Shown piece after piece: positions 10,352 to 19,018 of a stretch of DNA of 64,000 nt (positions are counted from its first letter, which is position 1; every line of letters begins with the position of its first letter). A model generated the notes under the pieces. It was not told where the DNA came from. It made no database searches and saw only the letters and a program-made list of their open reading frames with translations. Origin of the DNA: Paralcaligenes sp. KSB-10 (GTDB lineage Bacteria; Pseudomonadota; Gammaproteobacteria; Burkholderiales; Burkholderiaceae_B); assembly GCF_021266465.1 (NCBI RefSeq), contig NZ_CP089848.1:4278001-4342000 (forward strand). Reading direction: 5' to 3'. The position numbers were made by a program, and so were the translations under genes.

Positions 10352-10519
10352 GTCCGCTTCTGGCCGAGGCTGTGTGAAAACTCCATCGTGAACAGGCTGA
10401 CTTGAGACGCGACCTCTCAGATCGACCCATTCCCGATTATCGGGTAATCGGGAATGGTTTTGCTACTCCCGAAAATGGGGCTTTTTCGAGTTTTCACACA
10501 GCCTCGGCCAGAAGCAGAC
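10352..10519. mobile_element. MITE-like element, copy 1 (32-bp terminal inverted repeats)
   Basis: A 168-bp element with no coding capacity. Its ends, 10352-10383 and 10488-10519, are inverted repeats matching at 31 of 32 positions and share the core GAGGCTGTGTGAAAAC. The same core inverted repeats bound a second element at 30801-30943. An internal palindrome lies at 10429-10455. The structure fits a small non-autonomous transposon; the parent insertion sequence is not in the window. Confidence 0.72.
10429..10455. repeat. Perfect palindrome inside MITE copy 1
   Basis: ATTCCCGATTA-tcggg-TAATCGGGAAT, 11-bp perfect arms around a five-base loop, followed by GGTTTT on the plus strand. It could form a cruciform or act as a weak terminator. 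Confidence 0.6.
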
Positions 10520-10820
10520 ATTAGACTCGAAAGTCGCCGTCTGCGGCGATTCCCTCCCAAGTCCAAACGCCCACCGACCGTCCTTCGGCATGACGCCGCG
10601 GTCATATAGAAAAAAGGAAAAATGCCACACTGCGTGAGCAGCCACCCTACGTCAGGTAGACAGCGCTCGGTAGCGACTCAATGCAAGAGTTAACCCGACG
10701 ACCTATATTTCCCGACCCCGGACAAAGCGATTTAACTATTTTTTCGGCTAATATTTGCAGTCGTTCCTTGCTGCCTACCGATATGGTCATCAGGCCAACG
10801 AACCTTTACGAGGTGACGTA

Positions 10821-11114
10821 ATGTTGTTTGCAGTTCGTTTCTACGACAGGCCTAAGCGGCCTGAGGTGCGAAAGAGCTTCTTAAATGCACACCTTGAATG
10901 GCTTCGCGTTCACAGTGACGTAATTCTTATCGGCGGCTCTCTGCGGCTGGATCCAGAATCTGATGCCATAGGGGCGTTATGGATCGTTCACTGCGACAGT
11001 AAAAGTGTTATTGAAGATCTGCTTCGCACAGATCCCTTCTGGATACACGGGCTGCGGGAAAGATATGAAATCCACTCTTGGCACAAGGCGTTCCCTGAGC
11101 AAACCGCCATTTGA
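10821..11114 (+). CDS. YCII-related (YciI-like) domain protein
   Basis: 97 residues from ATG 10821, which has GAGGTGA seven bases upstream; a start 66 bp earlier lacks such a site. The protein fits the YCII fold: an N-terminal FAVRFYDRP strand, the R..FLNAHLEWL helix with His, an IGGSLRLDP turn and the DPFWIHGLRERYEI end. YCII proteins are small dimeric alpha-beta barrels, some with dehydrochlorinase or isomerase roles; the function here is unknown. It follows a MITE and has no operon partner. Confidence 0.75.
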   Translation: MLFAVRFYDRPKRPEVRKSFLNAHLEWLRVHSDVILIGGSLRLDPESDAIGALWIVHCDSKSVIEDLLRTDPFWIHGLRERYEIHSWHKAFPEQTAI

Positions 11115-11442
11115 AATAAACGGGAGCAACCGTAAAGGCTTGAGCTGACACATTGATGATAGGCTTCAATCGGCTAGGAGCGGCCGGTCATGCTTTAGCC
11201 TCGAAGCAGCCATTCGCGCTGACGCTCCCGCGAACTTGGTCGAGAAGGCGCGGTGCCTAAATCGGTGGATTAACGTTTTCATCAGACGTGTTATTCGTGT
11301 ACAAATATACAATGCATAGTGCCTGAACACAGCATGCATGCGGGCCATGACTTGTCACCGATGTGCTACCTTTGGAGGCCATGGCTGATATTTTTTTGTA
11401 TGTAACAAGTCGGGCGCTCACCTAATTCAGAACGGGTCGAGA
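11115..11442. other. Intergenic stretch with no recognisable gene
   Basis: 328 bp between the YciI-like and YdeI-like genes. I see no gene, tRNA or clear operator; the short minus-strand frame at 11166-11348 has a composition unlike a protein. Confidence 0.5.
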
Positions 11443-12036
11443 ATGAAATCTCCAACCAAGTCCCCTACAGCCCTGTCTATTCATCACTTTGAGCAGCAAC
11501 AAGACTGGACTACCTGGCTGACAGAAAACCATAACCTATCGTCTGGCGTGTGGTTGAAACTTGCAAAGAAGGGAGCCGATACACGGTCAGTTTCATACGA
11601 CGAAGCCGTTGAAATTGCCCTTTGCTTTGGATGGATAGATGGACAAAAGCAAGCCCACAGCGAGCAATTCTGGCTCCAGAAATTTACTCGACGTTCAGAC
11701 AAAAGCATTTGGTCCAAGATCAATAAGGAGAAAGCGCTTGCCTTGGTCAAAGCAGGAGCCATGAAACCAGCCGGACTTAAAGAAATTGAGCGCGCGAAGA
11801 TCGACGGGCGCTGGGACGCTGCGTATGACTCGGCCAGCAAGGCAACTGTACCAAGTGATTTTCAGTCCGCGCTAGATAGCAATGCGCGAGCGAAGGACTT
11901 CTTTGGAACGCTCGACAGTCGGAATCGATACGCCGTTCTGTTCAGGATACAAACCGCCAAGAAGGCTGAAACGCGCGCCAAGCGAATTTCACAGTTCGTG
12001 CAAATGCTGGAACGACATGAAAAGGTACATCCGTAA
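11443..12036 (+). CDS. YdeI/OmpD-associated family protein
   Basis: 197 residues. The start region (SIHHFEQQQDWTTWLTENH), the central EAVEIALCFGWIDGQ block, the FTRRSDKSIWSKIN segment and the DGRWDAAYDSASKATVP segment are the order seen in the YdeI/OmpD-associated family, which in enterobacteria is linked to resistance to cationic peptides. The C-terminus is basic and helical. The gene is alone. The role in this organism cannot be read from context. Confidence 0.82.
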   Translation: MKSPTKSPTALSIHHFEQQQDWTTWLTENHNLSSGVWLKLAKKGADTRSVSYDEAVEIALCFGWIDGQKQAHSEQFWLQKFTRRSDKSIWSKINKEKALALVKAGAMKPAGLKEIERAKIDGRWDAAYDSASKATVPSDFQSALDSNARAKDFFGTLDSRNRYAVLFRIQTAKKAETRAKRISQFVQMLERHEKVHP

Positions 12037-12150
12037 CCAATTCGAGTAGCGCCAGAAAGCCGCCAAGATTGAAATGATTTACCTATGCAACGACAACTTC
12101 GGAGCAGTCAATTTTTAGGGCACTCTCGATCAACGTTTATCCACCACGCC

Positions 12151-13056
12151 TCATTCCAGATACGGCATCAGCACAACTTCGATCCATTTCATGAATGCGC
12201 GTACTCGGCGCGACAGATTGCTCCGATGTGCTACGACGAGGGACACGGCGAGCGCCCGGCGACGAAAATCGGGCATAACCTCCACAAGTGCTCCACTCTC
12301 TAAGTATTGGCCAATCCCCAAGAGTGGCGCCTGAATCAGGCCAAGGCCGGCGAGGGCAGCGGCTTCGTAGGTCTGCGCGCTGTTGACGTGCAGCTTACCT
12401 GGCAACTGAAGCGTCGAGTAGCTATCGCCGTCCGGATATTCCCATCCATAGGGTCTTGCGCCCAGCATCGTCGAAAAATGAATTGCCCGATGCTCCTGAC
12501 GCTGGAGATCTTCGAGCGATCGAGGGACGCCATGGCGCGCCAGATAGGCGGGGCTGGCAGCGTTGACCATGCGCAGCAAACCCAGCGGGCGGGCAATCAG
12601 CGTCTCGTCCCTTATGGGTCCAAGCCGCAATACACAGTCGAACCCCTCTTGAACCAGATCGACTTGCCGATCCGTACTCGACACTTCCAGCTCCAACTCG
12701 GGATGAGTCGCCATGAACTCCGGCAATGCCGGCACGATCGTTGTGCGCGCCACCTCGGTCGGAAGATCGACTCGTAAACGCCCGCGAAGTGCCACGCGAT
12801 CGCCTGCGAACATCGAGTGTAGGTCATCGACTTCAGCAAGCAGATCACGGGCACGCGCATGAAATGCGCGTCCGTCCTCCGTCAGCTGCACGCTGCGCGT
12901 CGTCCGGTGCAGGAGTCTGACACCGATATCTTCTTCCAGCTTCCGGACCGCCATTGAGGCCCTTCCCTTCTGAATGCCCAAGCTATCGGCTGCGTGGGTG
13001 AAGCTCCCCATGTCCGCTACCGTTATGAAAATGAGGATGGGTTCGAGATTTTGCAT
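12151..13056 (-). CDS. LysR family transcriptional regulator
   Basis: 301 residues from ATG 13056, which has GAGG about seven bases upstream. The N-terminal winged helix (about 1-60, with the MGSFTHAADSLGIQKGRASMAVRKLEEDIG pattern split over residues 15-45) and a substrate domain ending in a SNLSRRVRAFMKW block are typical of LTTR. It is divergent from the DoxX gene and probably controls the DoxX-NmrA pair. Confidence 0.9.
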   Translation of the reverse strand: MQNLEPILIFITVADMGSFTHAADSLGIQKGRASMAVRKLEEDIGVRLLHRTTRSVQLTEDGRAFHARARDLLAEVDDLHSMFAGDRVALRGRLRVDLPTEVARTTIVPALPEFMATHPELELEVSSTDRQVDLVQEGFDCVLRLGPIRDETLIARPLGLLRMVNAASPAYLARHGVPRSLEDLQRQEHRAIHFSTMLGARPYGWEYPDGDSYSTLQLPGKLHVNSAQTYEAAALAGLGLIQAPLLGIGQYLESGALVEVMPDFRRRALAVSLVVAHRSNLSRRVRAFMKWIEVVLMPYLE

Positions 13057-13173
13057 TTCGTGCCTCGGTATTGTTCCCCGCAGAGAGAACAGTAAGTTCA
13101 GTTTTTCGGTGTTTATCATACCTAAGAGACACAGTAAGCTTCGAAATTAGATAACCCAATCGGAGAACGGCAA

Positions 13174-13596
13174 ATGTCCAAAACCATGAACCCGCATCAA
13201 GTGCCTCAAGCCATGACCTTGCATCGCAGGCTGTGGGCCGGCCGGATAATGAGCGCGATTGTCGTTATCGCTCTGGTGGCAGACGGGACTATTCAGCTTT
13301 TCGCGCCAGCACAGATCGCGAGCATGTTGCAGGAAACTGGGTTCGCGATGGACCTGACCCGTGTCGTGGGCCCGATCCTACTCGCCTGCGCCATGCTTTA
13401 CGCCATTCCAGCCACCTCCGTCCTCGGCGCGATCCTCGTGACAGGTTTTCTGGGAGGTGCCATCTGCGCCCATGTCCGCATTGGTGAGTTGGGGTCGCCG
13501 CCGGAAATCATTTCGCTGCTTCTGGGTGCGATGACATGGGGCGGCCTTTACGCGCGTGATCCCCGTATCCGGGCCATTCTGCCGCTCATCCGTTAA
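13174..13596 (+). CDS. DoxX-like membrane protein
   Basis: 140 residues with four hydrophobic segments (about 26-48, 64-80, 84-102 and 108-124). The overall pattern, with TIQLFAP after helix 1 and a short C-terminal ARDPRIRAILPL tail, is that of DoxX-like small quinone-associated membrane proteins. Genes of this kind often sit with NmrA or SDR oxidoreductases under LysR control, as here; NmrA follows after 45 bp. The enzymatic role is unproven. Confidence 0.75.
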   Translation: MSKTMNPHQVPQAMTLHRRLWAGRIMSAIVVIALVADGTIQLFAPAQIASMLQETGFAMDLTRVVGPILLACAMLYAIPATSVLGAILVTGFLGGAICAHVRIGELGSPPEIISLLLGAMTWGGLYARDPRIRAILPLIR

Positions 13597-13641
13597 ACCA
13601 ACCGGGGCAGTGCTCTGCCCCTCAATATCAGGAGAAAACAC

Positions 13642-14514
13642 ATGTTTTTAGTAATGGGAATCACGGGAAAAGTGGGCGGCGCAACGGCAGCACATCTGCT
13701 GGCGCACGGCAAGGAAGTACGCGCGCTGGTCCGCAATCGCGAGAAGGCGGCTAACTGGGCGAATCAGGGCGTGGAACTGGTAGACGGCGATTGGAATGAT
13801 TCGGCAGCCATCGAGCAAGCGCTCAAAGGCGTCGAAGGCGCGTTCGTCATGTTGCCGGCTGTCTGGGCGCCCTCGCCCGATTACAAAGAAGCCAAGAGCG
13901 TGATTGCAAACTATGTCGAGGCGCTCGCCAAGGCAGCGCCGCCGCGAGTGGTTGCGCTTTCGTCGATGGGTGCGAACAGGACCAGCGGGCTCGGGATGAT
14001 CACAGCCCTGTCGCTTCTGGAGCAAGGATTTCGGAACCTGAAATCGCCGGTCGCCTATGTGCGCGCCGGCGGGTTTTTCGAAAACTTTCTCTACGGTTTG
14101 CAGGTTGCCCAGGGTGGCACACTCCCCGTCTACTACAACCCGACAAACCGGAAATCAGCCATGGTCGCGACCAATGATATCGGCGCCGAGGTCGCAGCAC
14201 TTCTGACCGGGCCGGCATGGTTGGGGCATCGGGTCATTGAGCTCGGTTCGATGGTCAGCGCGGATGAAGTAGCGACACAATTGGGCGAAGTCTTGAAGGT
14301 CGACGTCAAAGCTTTTGCCATCCCGCGGGCCGGGTGGCCGGCAGCATTCGAGCAGGTCGGCATTCCGAAGGGCCACACCGGACCTGCCGAAGACATGTTT
14401 GAGGCCGTCAACGCAGGATGGATGAACCTCGGGGTCGAGGGTACGGAGCACGTCCCGGGCACGACGTCCGCCCGCGATGTCTTCGCGGCGGCCCAGAAGG
14501 CCGCTGCAGCGTAG
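13642..14514 (+). CDS. NmrA-family NAD(P)-binding oxidoreductase
   Basis: 290 residues. The N-terminal GITGKVGGATAAHLL motif (6-20) is the atypical-SDR glycine motif, followed by RALVRNREKA with a basic residue after strand 2, favouring NADPH. The C-terminal half has the substrate domain of NmrA/azoreductase-like proteins. No YxxxK is visible at the SDR position, which is common in NmrA. AGGAG precedes the start. It is the second gene after doxX and probably co-transcribed; the substrate may be a quinone or azo compound. Confidence 0.8.
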   Translation: MFLVMGITGKVGGATAAHLLAHGKEVRALVRNREKAANWANQGVELVDGDWNDSAAIEQALKGVEGAFVMLPAVWAPSPDYKEAKSVIANYVEALAKAAPPRVVALSSMGANRTSGLGMITALSLLEQGFRNLKSPVAYVRAGGFFENFLYGLQVAQGGTLPVYYNPTNRKSAMVATNDIGAEVAALLTGPAWLGHRVIELGSMVSADEVATQLGEVLKVDVKAFAIPRAGWPAAFEQVGIPKGHTGPAEDMFEAVNAGWMNLGVEGTEHVPGTTSARDVFAAAQKAAAA

Positions 14515-14521
14515 GTCCGCG

Positions 14522-15460
14522 CTACACGCCCAACCGCGATGACGGCACCTGAACGACATCGTCTTGCTCCCACAAGGTCTTCAGATGGTCAACGAACCAT
14601 TTGCCTGCGGGTCCAGGCGGTTGCGAAGGCCGGTGAAATGCAGACATCGTCAGCATGAAACCTGTGCGCGGCATTTCATCCACATCCAGAACGACCAACG
14701 TGCCTGCAGCGATGTCTTTCTCGACCATGTGCAAGGGCATCCCTCCCCATCCCACGCAGTCTTTGAGAAACGCATATTTGGTCGACAAGTCCGCCAGACG
14801 CCAAGTCGACGGCGATGCGACACCGAAGTCCCGACCGGTCGTGAGGTCGGACCTGTCGGTGAGCACAAGTTGTACATGTTTCGCCAGCTCACGCCGTGGT
14901 ATCCGATGGCTAAAGTTCGCGAGTGGGTGACATGCTGAAGCGACCGCGACCAACGGCAATTCGCCCAGTCGCTCGCTCACCAGTGACGGAAATGTCTGGG
15001 GCAACGGAGTCAGTATGCCGAGGCTGCATCGGCCGTCCAGAACGGGCAGATAGGCGGCGCCCAAGCCCTCCACAAAGAGGCGCAGTGGCGTCAACGGAAA
15101 CTGGCGCGCAAACGCTTTCGCGACGGCGCTGACAACGGTGGTCGGAAAGAACACATCGACTACCACGGAGAGTTCAGCCTCCACGCCTGAATTCATGAGC
15201 TTGGCACGAGCCTTCAGCGTGTCCACCCCTGACACGATGTTTCGAGCGTCTGCGAGCAACAGCACGCCCTCCGGCGTGAGCTTCGGGAACCGACCCGAGC
15301 GGTCAAACAGCTTGACCCCGATTTGGTCTTCCAGTCCCCCGACCCAGCCGCTCACCGCCGATTGAACGCGGTTGAGCTTTCGAGCTGCGGCCGAAAAACT
15401 GCCTTCATCGACGGCGGCAATGAAGGTTCTGAGCTGGTCCAGAGAGACGCCATCGAGCAT
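14522..15460 (-). CDS. LysR family transcriptional regulator
   Basis: 312 residues. The helix-turn-helix (GSFSAAARKLNRVQSAVSG within 20-40) and the LFDRSGRFPKLTPEG wing are clear LTTR signs. It is convergent with the NmrA gene (7 bp apart) and divergent from the F420-reductase-like gene, so it probably controls the latter. A 19-bp inverted repeat lies in the divergent region. Confidence 0.9.
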   Translation of the reverse strand: MLDGVSLDQLRTFIAAVDEGSFSAAARKLNRVQSAVSGWVGGLEDQIGVKLFDRSGRFPKLTPEGVLLLADARNIVSGVDTLKARAKLMNSGVEAELSVVVDVFFPTTVVSAVAKAFARQFPLTPLRLFVEGLGAAYLPVLDGRCSLGILTPLPQTFPSLVSERLGELPLVAVASACHPLANFSHRIPRRELAKHVQLVLTDRSDLTTGRDFGVASPSTWRLADLSTKYAFLKDCVGWGGMPLHMVEKDIAAGTLVVLDVDEMPRTGFMLTMSAFHRPSQPPGPAGKWFVDHLKTLWEQDDVVQVPSSRLGV

Positions 15461-15472
15461 TCACGTGTCCTA

Positions 15473-15491
15473 CCATCTCAAAAATAGATGG
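15473..15491. promoter_or_regulatory. Inverted repeat in the lysR/reductase divergent region
   Basis: CCATCT-N7-AGATGG, perfect 6-bp arms, 13 bp upstream of the LysR start. The size and dyad fit a LysR-type binding box and autoregulation. Confidence 0.5.
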
Positions 15492-15621
15492 ATTACATCT
15501 CAATATACTATCTTTTCAAAATACATGTCGACCGCCATCATTCGAACAGTGAAGGGCAATCTGACGTGAACTAATCCACGATGGCCCCGAAATTCATAAA
15601 CGTTCATTCAAGGAATTCAAC

Positions 15622-16224
15622 ATGACTTATTCCATTATCGGAACCGGCAACGTCGGTAAAGCCCTAGCCCGGCAATTCGCCCGTAGCGGCATCTCGGTCG
15701 GCGTCGCGAACACTCGCGGCCCAGACTCCATCGCGTCGATGGTCGAAGAGCTTGGCGATAAGGTCGTTCCCCTGGCACTGCAGGAGGCACTCAAGGCCGA
15801 CGTGATCATCCTGGTGGTTCCATTCTGGGCGCACCGAGACGTTGCCAAGGCCGCCACGACGTGGCAGGGCAAAGTCGTCATTGATGTCACCAATGCTTAT
15901 GGTGTGCCGCTGTCCGACCTCGACAACCTGCCTTCCTCAGCAATCGTCGCCAAAGCGCTGCCTGGCGCGCACCTCGTGAAGGCATTCAACCATCTGCCCG
16001 CAGGTGTGCTCGCACAGGATCCTGCCACCGCCGGAGGCCGTCGGGTGATCTTTCTGTCGGGTGACGACGAAGACGCGACCGCGACGGTCGCCGCCCTGGT
16101 CGAGAAGCTCGGCTACGCGCCGATCAGTCTGGGCAAGATTGCGGAAGGGGGTCAGCTCGTGCAGGCCCGGGACAAGAACTGGGCGCCGCTAATTTTTCAA
16201 GACCTATTCAAGAAAGAGAAGTGA
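15622..16224 (+). CDS. F420-dependent NADP reductase-like (NADPH-binding) protein
   Basis: 200 residues. The first motif IGTGNVGKALA (6-16) is a Rossmann fold of the F420:NADPH reductase type; the ILVVPFWAH and VIDVTNAYG segments follow that family. Betaproteobacteria generally lack F420, so this member probably reduces another substrate with NADPH. It is followed after 3 bp by an SRPBCC gene, with an SDR next, as one operon. Confidence 0.82.
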   Translation: MTYSIIGTGNVGKALARQFARSGISVGVANTRGPDSIASMVEELGDKVVPLALQEALKADVIILVVPFWAHRDVAKAATTWQGKVVIDVTNAYGVPLSDLDNLPSSAIVAKALPGAHLVKAFNHLPAGVLAQDPATAGGRRVIFLSGDDEDATATVAALVEKLGYAPISLGKIAEGGQLVQARDKNWAPLIFQDLFKKEK

Positions 16225-16227
16225 ACG

Positions 16228-16731
16228 ATGTACGACCACGTAATCTGGCCCGAGCGGTTTGATCCGAAGACGTCGGCCATCTACGCGCTTAACGACATTG
16301 ACGTGAAGGCGCCGCCTGAAGTTGTGTGGAAGCTGCTCGTCGACGCGGAGAATTGGTCGAGCTACTTTCCTGCCGAAGATCAGGTCAAGATCCTGACCGG
16401 TGAGAAGGAATTGGCGCTCGGCACGAAATACAGCCGAGTGACGGTTGGCTTTCCGATGAGCCTTGTCGTGACCGAGTACGTGCCAAACCAAAGGCTCGCG
16501 TGGGCTACGACAGTCGACGGCGACGAGACCGGTTCGAGCGCCTACCACGGCTGGGTCATCACTCCTACTGACCAAGGTTGTCACGTACTGACGGAGGAGA
16601 CGCAACAAGGTCCCTGGTTTCTCGACGTGCTCGGACACAAGCATCCCGGTGGACTTTACCGCTATCACCAGGAATGGGTCGAATGTCTTGCCCGCGCAGC
16701 GGAGGCGGCAGCAGCAAAGAAAGCAGGTTGA
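16228..16731 (+). CDS. SRPBCC-family protein
   Basis: 167 residues. The N-terminal VKAPPEVVWKLLVDAENWSSYFP pattern (about residues 31-53) and the central GWVITPTDQGCHVLTEETQQG pattern are those of START/Bet v1-like (SRPBCC) ligand-binding proteins. It starts with a MYDHVIWPERF motif, which has a diverged counterpart at 17758. It is tightly coupled to the reductase gene upstream. SRPBCC proteins bind hydrophobic small molecules, so it may present the substrate to the neighbouring reductases. Confidence 0.78.
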   Translation: MYDHVIWPERFDPKTSAIYALNDIDVKAPPEVVWKLLVDAENWSSYFPAEDQVKILTGEKELALGTKYSRVTVGFPMSLVVTEYVPNQRLAWATTVDGDETGSSAYHGWVITPTDQGCHVLTEETQQGPWFLDVLGHKHPGGLYRYHQEWVECLARAAEAAAAKKAG

Positions 16732-16897
16732 CGCATTTGTCCGGAAGCCTGGGCACGCCGCTCAGGCTTCAGCGCTTTCGGCGGAAGGGCGCTGAACTCG
16801 CATCTGCGCGAGCGAGATTGGATCTGGGGCGGAACGCGCTTCCAGCCCGGATCAGCGGATGGATCACTTAACTCACACACTATTGGAAAAGAACAGC

Positions 16898-17692
16898 ATG
16901 AAGATCGAACTTAAAGGCCGCAAGGCCATCGTTACCGGATCGACGGCAGGCATTGGCCGTGCGATCGCCGAAGGGCTCGCACGCGCCGGCGCATCGGTCG
17001 TCATCAATGGGCGCGGAGAACAGCGGGTCGCAGCAGCGTTGCAAGAGCTGCGTGCGCTGTTGCCCGAGGCGGACTTTACGGGCGTGGTCGCCGACCTCTC
17101 AACGACGGAGGGATCAGCAGCCCTCGTGGCTCAGGTGAAGGATGCCGACATTCTCGTCAACAACCTCGGCACGGCCCACCTCAACGGCTTCTTTGAGCAG
17201 AAGGACAGCGAGTGGCTTGACCTGTTCCAACTCAATGTCATGAGTGGCGTGCGCGCCGCACGGCACTACGTGCCCGGGATGGTCAAGCGCGGCTGGGGAC
17301 GGGTCGTTTTCATCAGCAGCGAGTCTGGGGTAGCGATTCCCAAGGAGATGATCGACTATGGCATGACAAAGACCGCACAGCTCGCCGTATCGAGGGGGCT
17401 TGCAGAGCTGGTCGGTGGGACTGGCGTCACCGTCAACGCGGTTTTGCCCGGGCCGACCCGATCCGAGATCCTGGGCAACTGGATGAAGGCCACCGCTGGG
17501 GAGCAGGGCATCACGCAGGAGGAAGCGGAGCAAAACTTCCTTAAGACGATGCGCCCGACGACGCTGATCAACCGGTTCACGACGACCGAGGAAGTCGCAA
17601 ACATGGTGATTTACGTCTGCTCGGAACAGGCTTCCGGTACGAGCGGCGCCGCACTGCGCGTCGACGGCGGCGTCATTCGCTCGATCCCCTGA
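16898..17692 (+). CDS. Short-chain dehydrogenase/reductase
   Basis: 264 residues from ATG 16898, preceded by GGAAAAG; an upstream ATG at 16859 lacks a site. The TGSTAGIG motif (13-20) and the triad Ser141-Tyr154-Lys158 are present. The NNAG motif is NNLG. INGRGEQR after strand 2 suggests NADPH. The C-terminal GAALRVDGGVIRS is the usual end. It probably belongs with the two genes upstream (167 bp away). Confidence 0.87.
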   Translation: MKIELKGRKAIVTGSTAGIGRAIAEGLARAGASVVINGRGEQRVAAALQELRALLPEADFTGVVADLSTTEGSAALVAQVKDADILVNNLGTAHLNGFFEQKDSEWLDLFQLNVMSGVRAARHYVPGMVKRGWGRVVFISSESGVAIPKEMIDYGMTKTAQLAVSRGLAELVGGTGVTVNAVLPGPTRSEILGNWMKATAGEQGITQEEAEQNFLKTMRPTTLINRFTTTEEVANMVIYVCSEQASGTSGAALRVDGGVIRSIP

Positions 17693-17757
17693 GCTTCGCG
17701 ATCTGCGCACCGACGGAACGGTCAGCCGGCAGTCCCCAACAACCAAGGGGAAAAAGT

Positions 17758-17850
17758 ATGTTTGAAACAATCAAATGGCCGGCAGATATGGTGCCCAGCC
17801 CTTTGAGCCTTCGCAGCGTCGCTCCGCCACAATCGGCAGACCCATTATGA
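17758..17850 (+). pseudogene. SRPBCC N-terminal remnant
   Basis: A 30-codon frame beginning MFETIKWPADMVPSP, similar in form to the start of the intact SRPBCC gene at 16228 (MYDHVIWPERFDP), with AAGGGG ten bases upstream. After about 15 residues the frame enters DNA of an acetyltransferase and stops. Confidence 0.45.
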
Positions 17851-17969
17851 CCGGGAGAAACGTTTGGATCGCTGCCGGTGCAACGATTATCGGCGGGGTG
17901 ACGGTAGGTGAAAACTCGGTCGTAGCTGCGGTGGGCTCCGTGGCGGGCCTTCGTCGAGCTCATCCTTAA
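17830..17969 (+). pseudogene. Hexapeptide acetyltransferase C-terminal fragment
   Basis: The frame from about 17830 reads IGRPIMTGRNVWIAAGATI followed by GGVTVGENSVV, the left-handed beta-helix repeats of the maltose/galactoside O-acetyltransferase family. It lacks the whole N-terminal part and the final residues are altered. It is joined to the SRPBCC scrap just upstream, so two broken genes were fused by deletion. Confidence 0.65.
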
Positions 17970-18007
17970 CAACGCGCAGTGACCGCTATTTCCTACTTGA
18001 AATGCCC

Positions 18008-18904
18008 TCATATTCGGTCGATATAGGCCGCCAGCTCGTCCGGCGTTCCTTTCGGAAAGGCGCCTTTCAGATAATCGAGAAAGGCGGATACGCGCGCGCT
18101 CAGCAGCCGTCGCGTGGGATACAGCGCCCACACGGCGATCTCGGGTGCGTCCACGTCGCCCCAATGGGCCAAGCGGCCGGCCTCCAGGTCGTGGCTGACC
18201 ATCGACACTGGAAGGCAAGCGGCACCGACCCCAGCCCGAACAGCATCACGGACCATGACGAGTGACGCCAGGCGCAGTACCGGATCGATCGCTATGACGG
18301 CCCTGCCCCCCGCGTTCTTCATGGCCCAGACCCCGACGCGGTCGCCCGCGCCGCGCACCACGGTCGGGACAGGCGTGTCGTCCACTTGCTGCGGCAGGTC
18401 CGGGTGGGCCACGACGACGAGCCGGTCACGGAGAAAAATGCGGCCGATCAGACTTTCATCCGGATCTGGATTGACCCGGATCACCAAGTCGTAACCTTCC
18501 TCGACCATCTCCACGGGCCGGTCTTCCGTCGTGATCTCGAGTCGGACTTCCGGGTGGAGAAGCGCGAATCCGGCGGCCAGCTTGCCCATCGCCGTCTGCG
18601 AAAATAGCAGCGGCGCGCTGATGCGCAGTCTGCCACGGACGCTGGCACCGTGTGACACGAGGGCAATTGCCGTCTCGTCGATTTCAGTGAGCAGTACGCT
18701 CGTGCGATCGTACAGGGCTTGTCCCTCTTGGGTGAGCTTGAGAGCGCGCGCGCCCCGTTCGAGCAGGCGTACGCCCAGGTTGCCCTCCAGGTTCACGACG
18801 TGGCGCGACAGCGTCGCTTTCGGACGACCGGTGGCGCGCGCGGCGCGCCCAAATCCCCCATGACGGGCGACTAAGTTGAAATCGGAAAGGGCAAGAAGGT
18901 CCAT
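18008..18904 (-). CDS. LysR family transcriptional regulator
   Basis: 298 residues from ATG 18904; the frame runs 72 bp further but MDLLALSDFNLVARHGGFG is the normal LTTR start. The HTH (GGFGRAARATGRPKATLSRHV) and the LLERGARALKLTQEG wing are intact. It reads divergently from the NmrA-like gene at 19019 with 114 bp between them, so control of that gene is likely. Confidence 0.9.
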   Translation of the reverse strand: MDLLALSDFNLVARHGGFGRAARATGRPKATLSRHVVNLEGNLGVRLLERGARALKLTQEGQALYDRTSVLLTEIDETAIALVSHGASVRGRLRISAPLLFSQTAMGKLAAGFALLHPEVRLEITTEDRPVEMVEEGYDLVIRVNPDPDESLIGRIFLRDRLVVVAHPDLPQQVDDTPVPTVVRGAGDRVGVWAMKNAGGRAVIAIDPVLRLASLVMVRDAVRAGVGAACLPVSMVSHDLEAGRLAHWGDVDAPEIAVWALYPTRRLLSARVSAFLDYLKGAFPKGTPDELAAYIDRI

Positions 18905-19018
18905 GTGTTTCACCAGTGAGACAGTGCGTCTAACTATACCGTCTATCGGTACGCTCGTGGGATGTCTATCATGCAAAGCGTCAACCGACGCTTTTCAACC
19001 CGACCTGGAGTAAACATC

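Noticed and set aside
11166-11348. 60-codon minus-strand frame between the YciI-like and YdeI-like genes
   Set aside because: Composition rich in Arg, His and Met without family signs; no start site.
12085-12303. Small plus-strand frame over the end of a LysR gene
   Set aside because: It lies antisense to the regulator's conserved C-terminus and shows no family signs.
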